From Oscarella lobularis (Eukaryota; Porifera; Homoscleromorpha; Homosclerophorida; Oscarellidae): a stretch of 64,000 bases of DNA. Within the stretch, counting starts at the first letter, position 1. Each line of letters starts with the position of its first letter. The position numbers and the translations under genes are program-made. Location of the stretch: contig NC_089181.1 in assembly GCF_947507565.1 (NCBI RefSeq), forward strand, positions 2,985,614 through 3,049,613, given 5' to 3'. The notes beneath the pieces are model-generated. The model was not told where the DNA came from and did not search any database. It saw nothing but the letters and a program-made list of their open reading frames with translations. Shown one piece after another: positions 9,586 through 19,187 of the stretch.

Positions 9586-11644
9586 ATGACGTCTTCTCCT
9601 CTTTCCTTACCCCACCACTCCTTATCTGAACGCCGTCTTCCCGTGCTCGAAAGGTAGGCCTATTGTACGATAAACCGAACACACTGAAGTTCGCATTTTC
9701 TATTGACCCGTCGGCTTTTAGAGCACTGCCTCGAAAGAGAACGCATCATGCATCGCCCAATGCACCGTCCGATACACCGTTGAAGCAAAAGCGGCCCCGA
9801 CAAGGTTTGTTGCGTAATGCTTTGTTGCGTCACGGGCTCGCATAAATGTATATCGAGTACTCTATTGCATCTATGCTTGCAGCATTCTTCTATATTACGG
9901 GAATACTATAAGATCCTCAAATCCCCAAATCCCATAAAGGTTCTCTTCACTGCTTGTCTCTGACGTCACGTGACGTCATTCAACGCGCGCACTACCAGCG
10001 TAACCTTGCGTAACCAGTGAGCGTCGGTTACGCACGCGCCTTAGCCCTCCCCCTACGCAAAATTTTCGCTTCGGAGAACATTGAAGTAACTCTAATGCGT
10101 CTGTCCTGCCAGTCGGTTGGCAGTGGTTGGCAGTGGTTGGCAGTGGTTGGCGTGCACTGCATTCAGGCCAGTATTAGGTGCTGTACCTTAAACCCGATAC
10201 AGTATCTGCATACGGGTTGGTGGGTAGGTGGGTGGGTAGGTCACCTGACCAGCAAACAGTAATTCATTAGTAATAGTAAATGATCTGCAACTCACTTTAA
10301 TTAATTAATTTACTTTTTAGATAAAGCGGAACTCGAAAAAGAGAATTCGACATCTAAAGCTGAAATCGTTGATAATGTATGACCTGTGTGTGTTTACCTA
10401 AAATACAAGTTGATTGCTTTCTATAGGAATTCCTTCCGGAAAACTTGAAATGCTTCTGGCCCTTCGCTCCTATCCGCGAAACAGAGTTTGAGAAGTTGAG
10501 CGGCGCTGACATTGCTGCGATTAGCAACATTCACCTTACATATGTTGGGAGCCTCCCAACAACGCTGGCGTTGGCATACAGAATAGAAGTTGACCCTGAA
10601 AAGAAAGTTGTGCGAACGATTGTAAGCCAGAAAGACGTCTTCACACAGCTTCTGGGACATTGCCATAATGAAGAACAAAGGCGGTGCCTGATTGATGCAG
10701 TTAACAAGTACTGCACAGAGAAGGTGAAGGCAAACAAGACGGGTGGCATTATGGATAGGGATCCGATCCACACCCGTCTTCCAGAAGTTTGTACCAACAG
10801 AAAGCACCAAGGTGAGAATCCATGCCGCTTTGGCCAACACCTTTACCGGTCGTTCTGTTTGACGTGCGATGGCGTCTTTTGTGATGATCACACCCTGCCC
10901 GGATTTACAGTGAGGGTTCGCGAAGACGAATACCAATTATATTTGCAACCACCCAAGCGCAACGTTGTGCTAATGTCCAGAGAGGGCCGTGAAGAGAGCT
11001 TGCACAGCAATGAAGACCTAGTGAAGTCTGAAGAATTTTGGGATTCTGCTTTGAAAGTGCACGAATTCCTCAAAGAGAAAGTCCTTGTACCTCAGCCAGT
11101 AGAGTATATGGCCTTCAATTTTGGATATTGGGAGAAGAAAATTCGATTTGACCCCACAATAAGTAGGTGCCATGGACATTTGCACATCTGCATCAGTCGT
11201 CTAGCAGCTCTGGCCCTTGGTTCTAAAATTTCGAAATTCAAAGGCTATTTGGACACTCCTAATGATTACAATTATGAAGATTTGGCAGAACTTTTAACAC
11301 TCGCAAATGGTCTTTCTCATCTTGATAGTAGAGGACTAATCGCAGTTCTGAAGGCTGGTCAGGAGAATCTGAAGGCTGGTCAGGAGAATCTAGAGGGAAA
11401 AGTGGATGATCTGAAGGCTGGTCAGGAGAATCTAGAGGGAAAAGTGGATAATCTAGAGGGAAAAGTGGATGATCTGAAGGCTGGTCAGGAGAATCTGAAG
11501 AAGTTTGTAGAGGGTTGTTTCACGCATCTGGCGAAAGCCTTAAAGGTGGATCTATCTCTAGTCTCCAGTGATGATAAAATAGTCAAGGATGAAAACATCC
11601 CTCAATCCTCCAGTGATGATAAATCCTCCAGTGATGATAAATAA
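9586..11644 (+). CDS. putative nuclear protein with HxHxH (HIT-like) motif and heptad-repeat tail
   Basis: Four exons join with consistent phases: 9586-9653, 9722-9804, 10321-10376 and 10427-11644, giving about 474 residues. The N-terminus is basic (ALPRKRTHH and KQKRPRQ), resembling a bipartite nuclear localisation signal. The central region (about residues 75-370) has Cys pairs (CLTCDGVFCDDH), FNFGYWEKK and CHGHLHICIS. The last has the H-x-H-x-H spacing of HIT-superfamily active sites, but overall homology to HIT proteins is not established. A 7-residue repeat (LKAGQEN / LEGKVDD) from about 11350 to 11506 should form a coiled coil. The end is a tandem SSDDK tail. No named family was recognised. 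It lies divergent from S28 pseudogene A, in a duplicated block. Confidence 0.65.
9961..9978. promoter_or_regulatory. 18-bp perfect palindrome, CRE-E-box-CRE
   Basis: The sequence TGACGTCACGTGACGTCA is its own reverse complement. It contains two TGACGTCA (CREB/ATF) sites overlapping a central CACGTG (bHLH or bZIP) site. It lies in intron 2 of the HxHxH gene and is conserved in the duplicate unit at 13381-13398. It may mark an internal promoter or enhancer. Confidence 0.45.
10110..10150. repeat. 10-bp minisatellite (CAGTGGTTGG)
   Basis: Three perfect copies and one diverged copy of a 10-bp unit lie in intron 2 of the HxHxH gene. The matching place in unit B (about 13530-13550) has fewer copies, so the array has changed length since the duplication. 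G-rich GGTGGGTAGG sequence follows at about 10216-10242. Confidence 0.7.
11345..11510 (+). repeat. 21-bp coding repeat (heptad coiled coil)
   Basis: About seven 21-bp units alternate between CTGAAGGCTGGTCAGGAGAA-type and CTAGAGGGAAAAGTGGAT-type sequences, coding LKAGQEN and LEGKVDD. They sit in frame near the end of the HxHxH gene. The counterpart in unit B is longer and more homogeneous. Confidence 0.85.
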
Positions 11645-12130
11645 ACACACCTGACAGACACTGACAGATTTGTACGTATTCTACTTCTAGTTTTGTTCTG
11701 TTGTACAGTTCGGAAGGTATGCCTTCAAACAGGGTTGTAGCTATTTAGCCAGTGTTAGGTTTATGCACGCAGCGATATGAGATTCATACAGAAATGCTAT
11801 GATACCTATACCAAGCTTGCATTCCTGTGTTCTTGTATCGTTACAGTAGCAAAACGTTTTTATTTTTAAGACAAACGGAGATTACGACGCATAGGTGAAC
11901 CAGCGTCGCGGTGCTGCGGTTCAGCTAGCGTTGGAAAGAATTCCGTCTGAATGAAATTTTCCTGTCAATCACGGCGAAACCGGTCTCATAAACTCATATG
12001 AAAAGTAACTTTATTATCTCCTTTGAATCAAATAGACTCACGACAAAGCTACTACTTCATTCAATTTTACAACAAAATAGGAAAAAAATACAAACGACAC
12101 CGTAGTACGCAAGATGGCAATATTCTCCTT
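11645..12130. other. 3' region of the HxHxH gene and junction of units A and B
   Basis: No gene was seen. The sequence 11680-11990 recurs at 14225-14515 after the unit B copy, with small insertions and deletions, and represents the shared 3' flank. The unit boundary lies near 12000. Confidence 0.5.
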
Positions 12131-12900
12131 TCAGGCTTCTATCCACATTCGAATGTGCGCCTTCTCGACGTTCCTCGCATCAATAACCGATTGGGGATCA
12201 GCGGGATGGGCAGCACGCAAGTCCAAATGATGAGCTCCGCCTTCAATGATAACAGCTGTCAGAGTGTGCGACAAGTTCGTCAAAACGCCGCCGAACGACC
12301 ACGGATCGAGATCGCTGTTGCTAAAGACGATGTTGCTATGCGACGAAATATCCTTGCCACCATAGAACGTAACCGCCCAGTCCGGTCGCACCGTTGCATT
12401 CATCCACCGTCTCTCGCAATCCTGAACGTAACCGTAGAGATTCCATCGCGACGGCGGAAACACGCTCGATTCATGTCTCGAGCAGATCGGCATGACCATT
12501 TCGGTGCACGCCCCAATCATGATGTTGAACGACGACGGTCCTTGCAACAAAGAATAAAAGCAGGTCAATTCTCCGGTGTAGTTGAAATAGAAATTAACGA
12601 CTTTCCTAACAGCGTTTACTAGAAATCCTCACCATAAAGCCTCGACTCATTCAAATATGAGCAAGCCACGAAGATTGGCTTTCCGTGTCCATGTTTCCAT
12701 TACTTGTGAGATACGAGATAACATTGCTTGAATTCGCCAATTTTCTTGTCGAAACCAAACCAAAAAATGATCGATTGGCTACGTAAAATACGTAGCTATG
12801 AAGACAAAGAGACAACCTGATGTGAATGAAAAGCGCCAATAAGCAGTCTTCAACCCCGCAACGAGGCACAGTGAAAGAAAAGAAAGGGCTTCAAGCCTTG
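12131..12900 (-). pseudogene. S28 peptidase pseudogene B
   Basis: This is the duplicate of pseudogene A with the same GHGKPIF-to-VACSYLNES deletion junction (about 12665). It has independent damage: the segment around 12510-12530 is scrambled relative to copy 3 (CTEMVM preceded by FNIMIGA), and a small insertion near 12620 breaks the frame. Parts such as the SNSDLDPWSFGG and GGAHHLDLRAA regions are well preserved. The nucleophile Ser region is absent, so it cannot be active. Confidence 0.88.
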
Positions 12901-13004
12901 AGAACTCTGTAATCACGTGATCTCTCGCCACGGCAGAGACTTATCCGGGCTACTATCCTCTACAGAGCACAGTCAGACTCGGAGCTCGCCCCGTTCACGA
13001 ATCG

Positions 13005-14168
13005 ATGACGTCTTCTCCTCTTTCCTTACCCCACCACTCCTTATCTGAGGTCGATCGCCGTCTTCCCGTGCCCGAAAGGTATTGTACGATAAACCGAACA
13101 CACTGAAGTTCGCATCTAACCCTAAACCCGTCGGCTTTTAGAGCACTGCCTCGAAAGAGAACGCATCATACATCGCCCGATGCACCGTCCGATACACCGT
13201 CGAAGCAAAAGCGGCCCCGACAAGGTTTGTTGCGTAATGTTTTGTTGCGTCACGGGCTCGCATAAATGTATATCGAGTACTCTATTGCATCTATGCTTGC
13301 AGCATTCTTCTACATTACGGGAATACTATAAGATCCTCAAATCCCCAAATCCCATAAAGGTTCTCTTCACTGCTTGTCTCTGACGTCACGTGACGTCATT
13401 CTATGCGTGAACGCGCGCACTACCAGCGTAACCAGTGAGCGTCGGTTACGCACGCGCCTTAGCCCTCCCCCTACGCAAAATTTTCGCTTCGGAGAACATT
13501 GAAGTAACTCTAATGCGTCTGTCCTGCCAGGCGGTTGGCAGTGGTTGGCGTGCACTGCATTCAGGCCAGTATTAGGTGCTGTACCTAAACCTGATGGCTT
13601 CTGATACAGTATCTGCATACGGGTTGGTGGGTAGGTGGGAGTGGGGAGGTCACCTGACCAGCAAACAGTAATTCATTAGTAATAGTAAATGATCTGCAAC
13701 TCACTTTAATTAATTAATAAATTAATTTGGGTACTATTTTTAGATAAAGCGGAACGCTAAAAAGAGAATTCGACACCTAAAGCTGAAATCGTTGAAGGCT
13801 CCTCATTTCTGGAGGCTGGTCAGGAGAATCTAGAGGAAAAAGTGAGTGATCTAAAGGCTGGTCTGGAGGATCTAAAGGCTGGTCAGGAGGATCTAAAGGC
13901 TGGTCTGGAGGATCTAAAAGCTGGTCAGGAGGATCTAAAGGCTGGTCTGGAGGATCTAAAAGCTGGTCAGGAGGATCTAAAGGCTGGTCTGGAGGATCTA
14001 AAGGCTGGTCAGGAGGATCTAAAGGCTGGTCAGGAGGATCTAAAGGCTGGTCAGGAGGATCTAAAGGCTGGTCAGGAGGATCTAAAGAAGTTTTTCGATA
14101 ATTATTTCGCGCGTCTGATGAAAGCCTTACTAGTTAGGTTTGGATCCATCTCTAGGCAAGGATGTTGA
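13005..14168 (+). pseudogene. rearranged copy of the HxHxH/heptad gene
   Basis: Exons 1 (13005) and 2 (13143) match the intact copy. Exon 3 carries a stop (GAACGCTAA, TAA at 13758-13760) where the intact copy has GAACTCGAA. The region equivalent to 10377-11340 is gone, so exon 3 runs directly into the heptad repeat. Apart from that stop, the frame is open from exon 3 through eleven LKAG(Q/L)EDL units to a tail (KKFFDNYFARLMKALL) related to the intact protein. Initiation at 13842 or another start would yield a pure coiled-coil protein. It is most likely a pseudogene, but expression should be checked. Confidence 0.7.
13850..14092 (+). repeat. expanded 21-bp heptad repeat, about 11 units
   Basis: Eleven near-identical 21-bp units (CTAAAGGCTGGTCAGGAGGA type) are arranged first as alternating Gln/Leu variants (a 42-bp higher-order period, four pairs) and then as four Gln-type units in a row. 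Their homogeneity implies recent expansion by unequal exchange. Confidence 0.9.
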
Positions 14169-14676
14169 AAACATCCTTCAATCCTCCAGTGATGATAAAT
14201 AAACACATCTGACAGACACTGAGATCTGTACGTATTCTTCTAGTTTTGTTCAGTTCGGAAGGTATGCCTTCAAACAGGGTTGTAGCTATTTAGCCAGTGT
14301 TAGGTTTATGCACGCAGCGATATGAGATTCTGTAGTTATACAGAAATGCTATGTAGGATACCTATACCAAGCTTGCATTCCTGTGTTCTTGTATCGTTAC
14401 AGCAGCAAGACGTTTTTATTTTTAAGACAAACGGAGAGTACGACGCATAGGTAAACCAGCGTCGCGGTGTTGCAGGCTACGGTTCAGCTAGCGTTGGAAA
14501 GAATTCCGTCTGAATGAGATTTTCCGGTCAATCACGGCGAAACCGTATGAAACGTAAATTTATCTCCTTTGGATCAAATGGACTCACGACAAAGGTACTA
14601 CTTCATTCAATTTACAACAAAATAGGAAAAAAATACAAACGACACCGTAGTACGCAAAGACGGCAATGTTCTCCTT
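14169..14676. other. 3' flank of unit B and 3' flank of S28 copy 3
   Basis: No gene was seen. It contains the repeat of the unit A 3' flank and, from about 14558, the same pre-S28 segment that opens units A and B. Confidence 0.5.
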
Positions 14677-16167
14677 TCAGGCTTCTATCCACATTCGAAT
14701 GTGCGCCTTCTCGACGTTCCTCACATCAATAACTGATTGGGGATCAGCGGGATGGGCAGCACGCAAGTCCAAATGATGAGCTCCGCCTTCAATGATAACA
14801 GCTGTCAGAGTGTGCGACAAGTTCGTCAAAACGCCGCCGAATGACCACGGATCGAGATCGCCGTTGCTAAAGACGATGTTGCTATGCGACGAAATATCCT
14901 TGCCACCATAGAACGTAACCGCCCAGTCCGGTCGCACCGTTGCATTCATCCACCGTCTCTCGCAATCCTGAACGTAACCGTAGAGATTCCATCGCGACGG
15001 CGGAAACACGCTCGATTCATATCTCGAGCAGATCGGCATGACCATTTCGGTGCACGCCTGATAGTCCCAACCCCGAACGTCGAACGACGACGGTCCTTGC
15101 AACGAAGAATTAAAGCAGGTCAATTCTCCAGTGTAGTTGAAATAGAGATTAACGACTTTCTTAACAGCGTTTAGAAGATCCTCGCCATAGAGCCTCGACT
15201 CATTCAAATATGAGCAAGCCACCGATACGGGCCAAGCCGGCAGCGGTTCTAAAAACGACGTCGGATACGGATAATTAACCATAGCCAGATTCCCAAAAAT
15301 CGCCGTGAACCAATCGATGAGTACGTTCACGTCGAGGATGTCGTCGCAAAGCTCAAATAGTAAGGATACGACGAACATTCCGTGTTCTTGCTCCGCTGTG
15401 CGGTTGAGAGCGGCCCAGAAACCTCGAATATTCTCGAAGCACTGTTCTCCGCCCGGGGTCGAGCGATAGTCTCGACTTGCTATCTTGTTGAATCCGTCGC
15501 ACGGCGACAAGTCGTCGAACATCCATATGGGTGCCGACGCGGCAATCGCGCCGACGACGTTTGGATACTTCATGCGAAGCCACGCGGCCAACATGCCGCC
15601 GTATGAACCGCCGAATGCAATCACAGGAGAATTCTCGGCACCAGGAAGAGTCGATTTGATGTGTTCAATGAGAAGAGCAAAGTCGGCGAGTGCCTGTTCT
15701 GTTGTCATGTATTGCAAATTTCCCGCCGTTGCATAGCTGTCTGAGCCAAATGGTAATGAATCGCCATAGTAACGGTGTTCTGCAAAAATTAGCATGGCTT
15801 CGAATTCGGGAGCAATGTCCCACATAAAACCTGTATTGTTGCAAAACCATCTAAAAAAGCAGGTAACGTAATCAAAAATTTAATTAATTAATCTAATTAT
15901 TTACGTTATGTCGCCTTCGTTGCCGGTGTACAGGAAGACAGGTTTTCCGGGTTTCCAATACTTAAGCGATAGGAGATAGCGTTGCCTGAATTCGCCGACT
16001 TGCGCGTTGAAGCCGAAATGGTCGATTGGTTGAGTAAAGTAGGCCGTTTCGTACTCGTACGAAGACTGAGGGACGACGTGACGCGAAGAGGGCGTCGGAA
16101 AACGCCAATGGACAACTGCCGTCACTCCCGTGACAATGCACAGATACAGGAAAACTTCTGACATCAT
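14677..16167 (-). CDS. serine peptidase S28 (PRCP/DPP7-like), copy 3
   Basis: Exons 15905-16167 and 14677-15850 share the intron position of copies 1 and 2 and give 478 residues. The signal peptide is MMSEVFLYLCIVTGVTAVVH. GGSYGG, SNGDLDPWSFGG and GGAHHLDLR keep the full catalytic triad. It is clearly the closest intact relative of pseudogenes A and B (shared RWMNATVRPDW and SSFDVRGWDYQ-type segments) and more distant from copies 1 and 2. It lies head to head with RINT1, about 50 bp between start codons, so both must share a very small promoter. Confidence 0.93.
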
Positions 16168-16219
16168 CTCTTCCGCTTTAGCGCGCGTGAGCGTCTAGCT
16201 GTTTGCCTTCTCTCTCTTC

Positions 16220-19096
16220 ATGGACAGCGGTACGAGATTTTTGTCCGGCGCCAAGCCCAAGTTAAAGCAAAAAGAGTTGAGAAATCGAAGAAAGAATCTC
16301 GTCGAAGAAATCGAAGAGCTCGAGGTAGGCTATTTATCAATTTGCGATCGAATCGTGGCGTCTTCACACCCGACCTCCTCTGTCAGGCATCGCTGAAAGA
16401 TGCGGATCACTTCGACTCCTTGGAAGAAGAATCGGAGCTGGACGAGACCAAAACGCCTCTTTTGACGTCATCATCGTCGACCACCGACGATCTGATAAAG
16501 ATGATGTCAAAATACGAGCAGTTGGAAAGATGTCAAATCTATCTCGCCTACATAAGAGAAACGACGGACTTGACGTGAGCCAATCATCCAGTCAATAAAT
16601 ACATGAGGAGGTTCAGTTGACTTCTCTTCCTCCTTATATAGGTCGAGACTCGATGCACGTGTAAAGGACGAGGCGTGGACGGACGCTTTGAGGAACTTGG
16701 AAAAATTGAAAGTTATTTACGATTGCACTGCCGATTCGTCGTGTCGTCATCTCTGTGCGTTTGCACGCGCTCGTCTTACGTCTTCGCGCACGAAATTGCA
16801 GTCACATCTAACCAAGTAATGTTTAATTTCGATTTTCTCTATTATTTATTATTATTCGCTGTTGCCGTTGCAGAGAATTTAAGAAGGTTCTGAAGTTATT
16901 GAATTGGCCTATCGTGTCCGCGCCGTCGTTCGGTGCAACGCCAAGCGGCGTCGAAAAAAGAAAAGAATTCTCCTTGCTCGTATCACTTCTACTGAAAACC
17001 CAGTACGTCTGCTGCAACTATGTCGTTTTCATTAGTCTACTCGTTTTTTGTAGGGACTGTCGTCCCAGCGATGACGATGACGGACCGGACTCTCAATCGC
17101 CCATGAGCATTTTTCTTATGTCCTTGCAGAAACGATTTCGATATCATTTCTATGGGCATCTGCCGACAAATCAAATAGAAAAGGCACGTACTGTGAAGAC
17201 GGGGAATCTTCCAACCGTGCTAGCTTGGCTTGGCATGGTCGAAAGGACCCCAGCAAGAATGTATGATTATTTAAATTTCCATTAGCCTGAGTGGTACATG
17301 ACGCAAGTGTTGAATTGGCTAAGAATGAATCGACAGATAATCGAGGAGTACGTACAACCGTCAATGCCACCGGGACAAGCTGTAGCCATGGTACTAAGAA
17401 AAGTCAGCGCGTTTGCCTTCTTCTTACTCTGGTCTTTTTCATCTCTAGATGGACTTTGCTCGAGGTTTAGTCTCTCTCATTGCGGAAAAATTCTCCGACA
17501 GTTTGCCTAGTATTTTGGACGACGAAGCGCTGCTTGGGCATGCTATCGATGAACTCGTGTTGTTCAACGGCAAATTTCTGTTGATGAGCGGCTTGACGGC
17601 GAACCAATGTAGCTGTCTTGACGTTCTGTGCAGGGAACCGTTATTATCGCGATGGCTTGCGTGGGAAGAGAGACGTGAGTCGTCGATCAACTAATAGCGT
17701 TCTATTTATCTTGTCTTTTTTGCAGGCGGTCTCGATTATGTGTCCAGTTTGATTAGCAGTTCAACTGGATGGGATGAAACCCGCTGTCAAATAAGCGAAA
17801 TTGCCGAATTTAAGTTGCCTCAATTTGTCGACGACTTCATTACCTACATACTAGCTATGCCCGGTATAGCCAAAGGGATCGATGGCCAAAATACATAATT
17901 GAATTTTTTTCTAGCGAGGTACTCTTTCCTACCTGACATGACTTGTCAATCAAAGTTCCTTCGCGCCCAAGGATCTCTGCTCGAGAAATTCTGCAATTGC
18001 CTTAGTGAATTAGCTAGTCCCATGACGAGCGAACCGCTGACGAGCAAGTTTTTCCTACTCTGCAATGCGTGCACGTACTTGCTGCTGCTTATTCAACAGT
18101 GGGCCGAAGAACCGGTGAGAGACACTGGGAGCATTAGCGTTTCTTTACACGTATGCGTATATCTTCTCTAGTTTTATTTGCAACTGTGGGAACAGAAGAG
18201 CCGAGATGACTCGGGCGCTGAAGAAGACTCGCTGGGCGTCTTTGGCAAAGCCGCTGCGTCTCTATCGGAACTGAAAGGAAAGGTAGAAGAGGCAGTGATT
18301 AGGACGATTGTTAAGGAAGTTGAAGCTCATTACAGCACCAGGTGTTGGGCGTCGAGTAATAACGTATTGGCATCGTTTTTTATAAACGTGTTTTGATTTT
18401 TAGTTGGATTTTTTCCGGTTCGCATTCAGAAGACGAAAGGGCATCTGCAGGTTTAAATTCGTTCGGTTTTTTTTGTCTACTGGTTTTATTTTTTCTGTTG
18501 CCTTAGTTGTTATTTATGTTCGTCAGACGGTGCTTTTGCTCAAAGCTGATCTTGCCGAGTCCGTGTTTCGAACGTTGCTTCAAGAGACATCGAAAAATGT
18601 TGATAAGATCGTCTTTGAACGCACATTTGTATTAGAAATTCGTTTTGGGCTTCCACTGACTGACAGTGCTCTTGTATGCCACAGGTTGTCGTCAAGACAC
18701 AGATGACTGAAGATGTTTTTGCGCGGCTCGGAGACGTTCTCGATAATTTTTTCCTAGTGTTTTCAGACTTGGGCCTAAAGCCACACGTTTGTTTAAAAAA
18801 GTAAGCCTTTTTTCAGTATCGACCGACAATCTGTTCAATTTCCTTTTTTCAGATTGAAATGTGCATGGGAAATAATGCAATTAACAGAAGCTGAAGCTGA
18901 CTCTTCGTGGCCCGTGTATAGTCCAAAAGAGGGGGCAGACACTGCTGTACCAAAAATGAAAAGTCTTCAGAGACTGACACCATTGGAGACGGTATCAGTC
19001 CTGCGGCGACGACCAGATTTTCATAGCATTGTGGCATTAGTCAAGAACACAGCACTAAATAGCTCCTTAGCTTATTTTCAGCTTGGTGATTATTAG
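16220..19096 (+). CDS. RINT1: RINT1 (RINT-1/TIP20 family tethering subunit)
   Basis: The gene starts at 16220 (MDSGTRFLSGAKPK) with an N-terminal coiled coil (KQKELRNRRKNLVEEI). About a dozen exons separated by short introns follow. The RINT1/TIP20 signature is recognisable: KRFRYHFYGHLPTNQIEKPE followed by WYMTQVLNWL, then the RYSFLPDMTCQSKFLRAQ block, the LLLLIQQWAEEPFYLQLW region and a C-terminal LKKLKCAWEIMQLTEAEA. The end at 19094-19096 follows SLAYFQLGDY. RINT1 is a subunit of the NRZ/Dsl1 complex (with ZW10 and NBAS) that tethers retrograde vesicles at the ER, and it also binds RAD50 in human cells. Exon joins in the middle were inferred from conservation. Only about 90 bp separate it from ERO1 downstream. 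Confidence 0.88.
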
Positions 19097-19187
19097 CTTT
19101 AGCCAGTGCCATTGTTGCACGTGTAGCTAACGGCCACGTGACAGTACGTGACGCGTCGCTCTCTCTAACGTGCGTCTTTTTTCTGGA
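19097..19187 (+). promoter_or_regulatory. short RINT1-ERO1 intergenic promoter with ACGT-core sites
   Basis: The 91-bp interval holds GCACGTGT (about 19117-19124), GGCCACGTGAC (about 19132-19142) and TACGTGACGCG (19145-19155). GCCACGT and related ACGT cores are bound by XBP1/ATF6-type and other bZIP factors. ERO1 is a known unfolded-protein-response target in other eukaryotes, so a UPR role is plausible but unproven. Confidence 0.35.

Larger units (their letters stand above)
8570..11999. repeat. segmental duplication, unit A
   Basis: The block begins with an ATCTCCTTTGAATCAAAT.. segment also found at about 12015 (unit B) and, slightly changed, at about 14563, before intact S28 copy 3. It contains an S28 pseudogene on the minus strand and the HxHxH/heptad gene on the plus strand. 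Unit B repeats the same order with very similar sequence but lacks about 970 bp of the heptad gene's coding region. Boundaries are approximate. Confidence 0.8.
12004..14556. repeat. segmental duplication, unit B
   Basis: This repeats unit A in order and orientation: S28 pseudogene, shared promoter region, then the HxHxH/heptad gene. It is shorter because most of the last exon of that gene is missing. Close similarity in non-coding parts (for example 12905-13400 against 9475-9980) indicates a recent event. Its left edge follows unit A directly, so the two form a tandem array. Confidence 0.8.

Noticed and set aside
10216-10242. G-rich GGTGGGTAGG stretch as a G-quadruplex in the HxHxH gene intron
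   Set aside because: It lacks four uninterrupted G-triplets, and the duplicate copy differs; weaker than the one at 28744.
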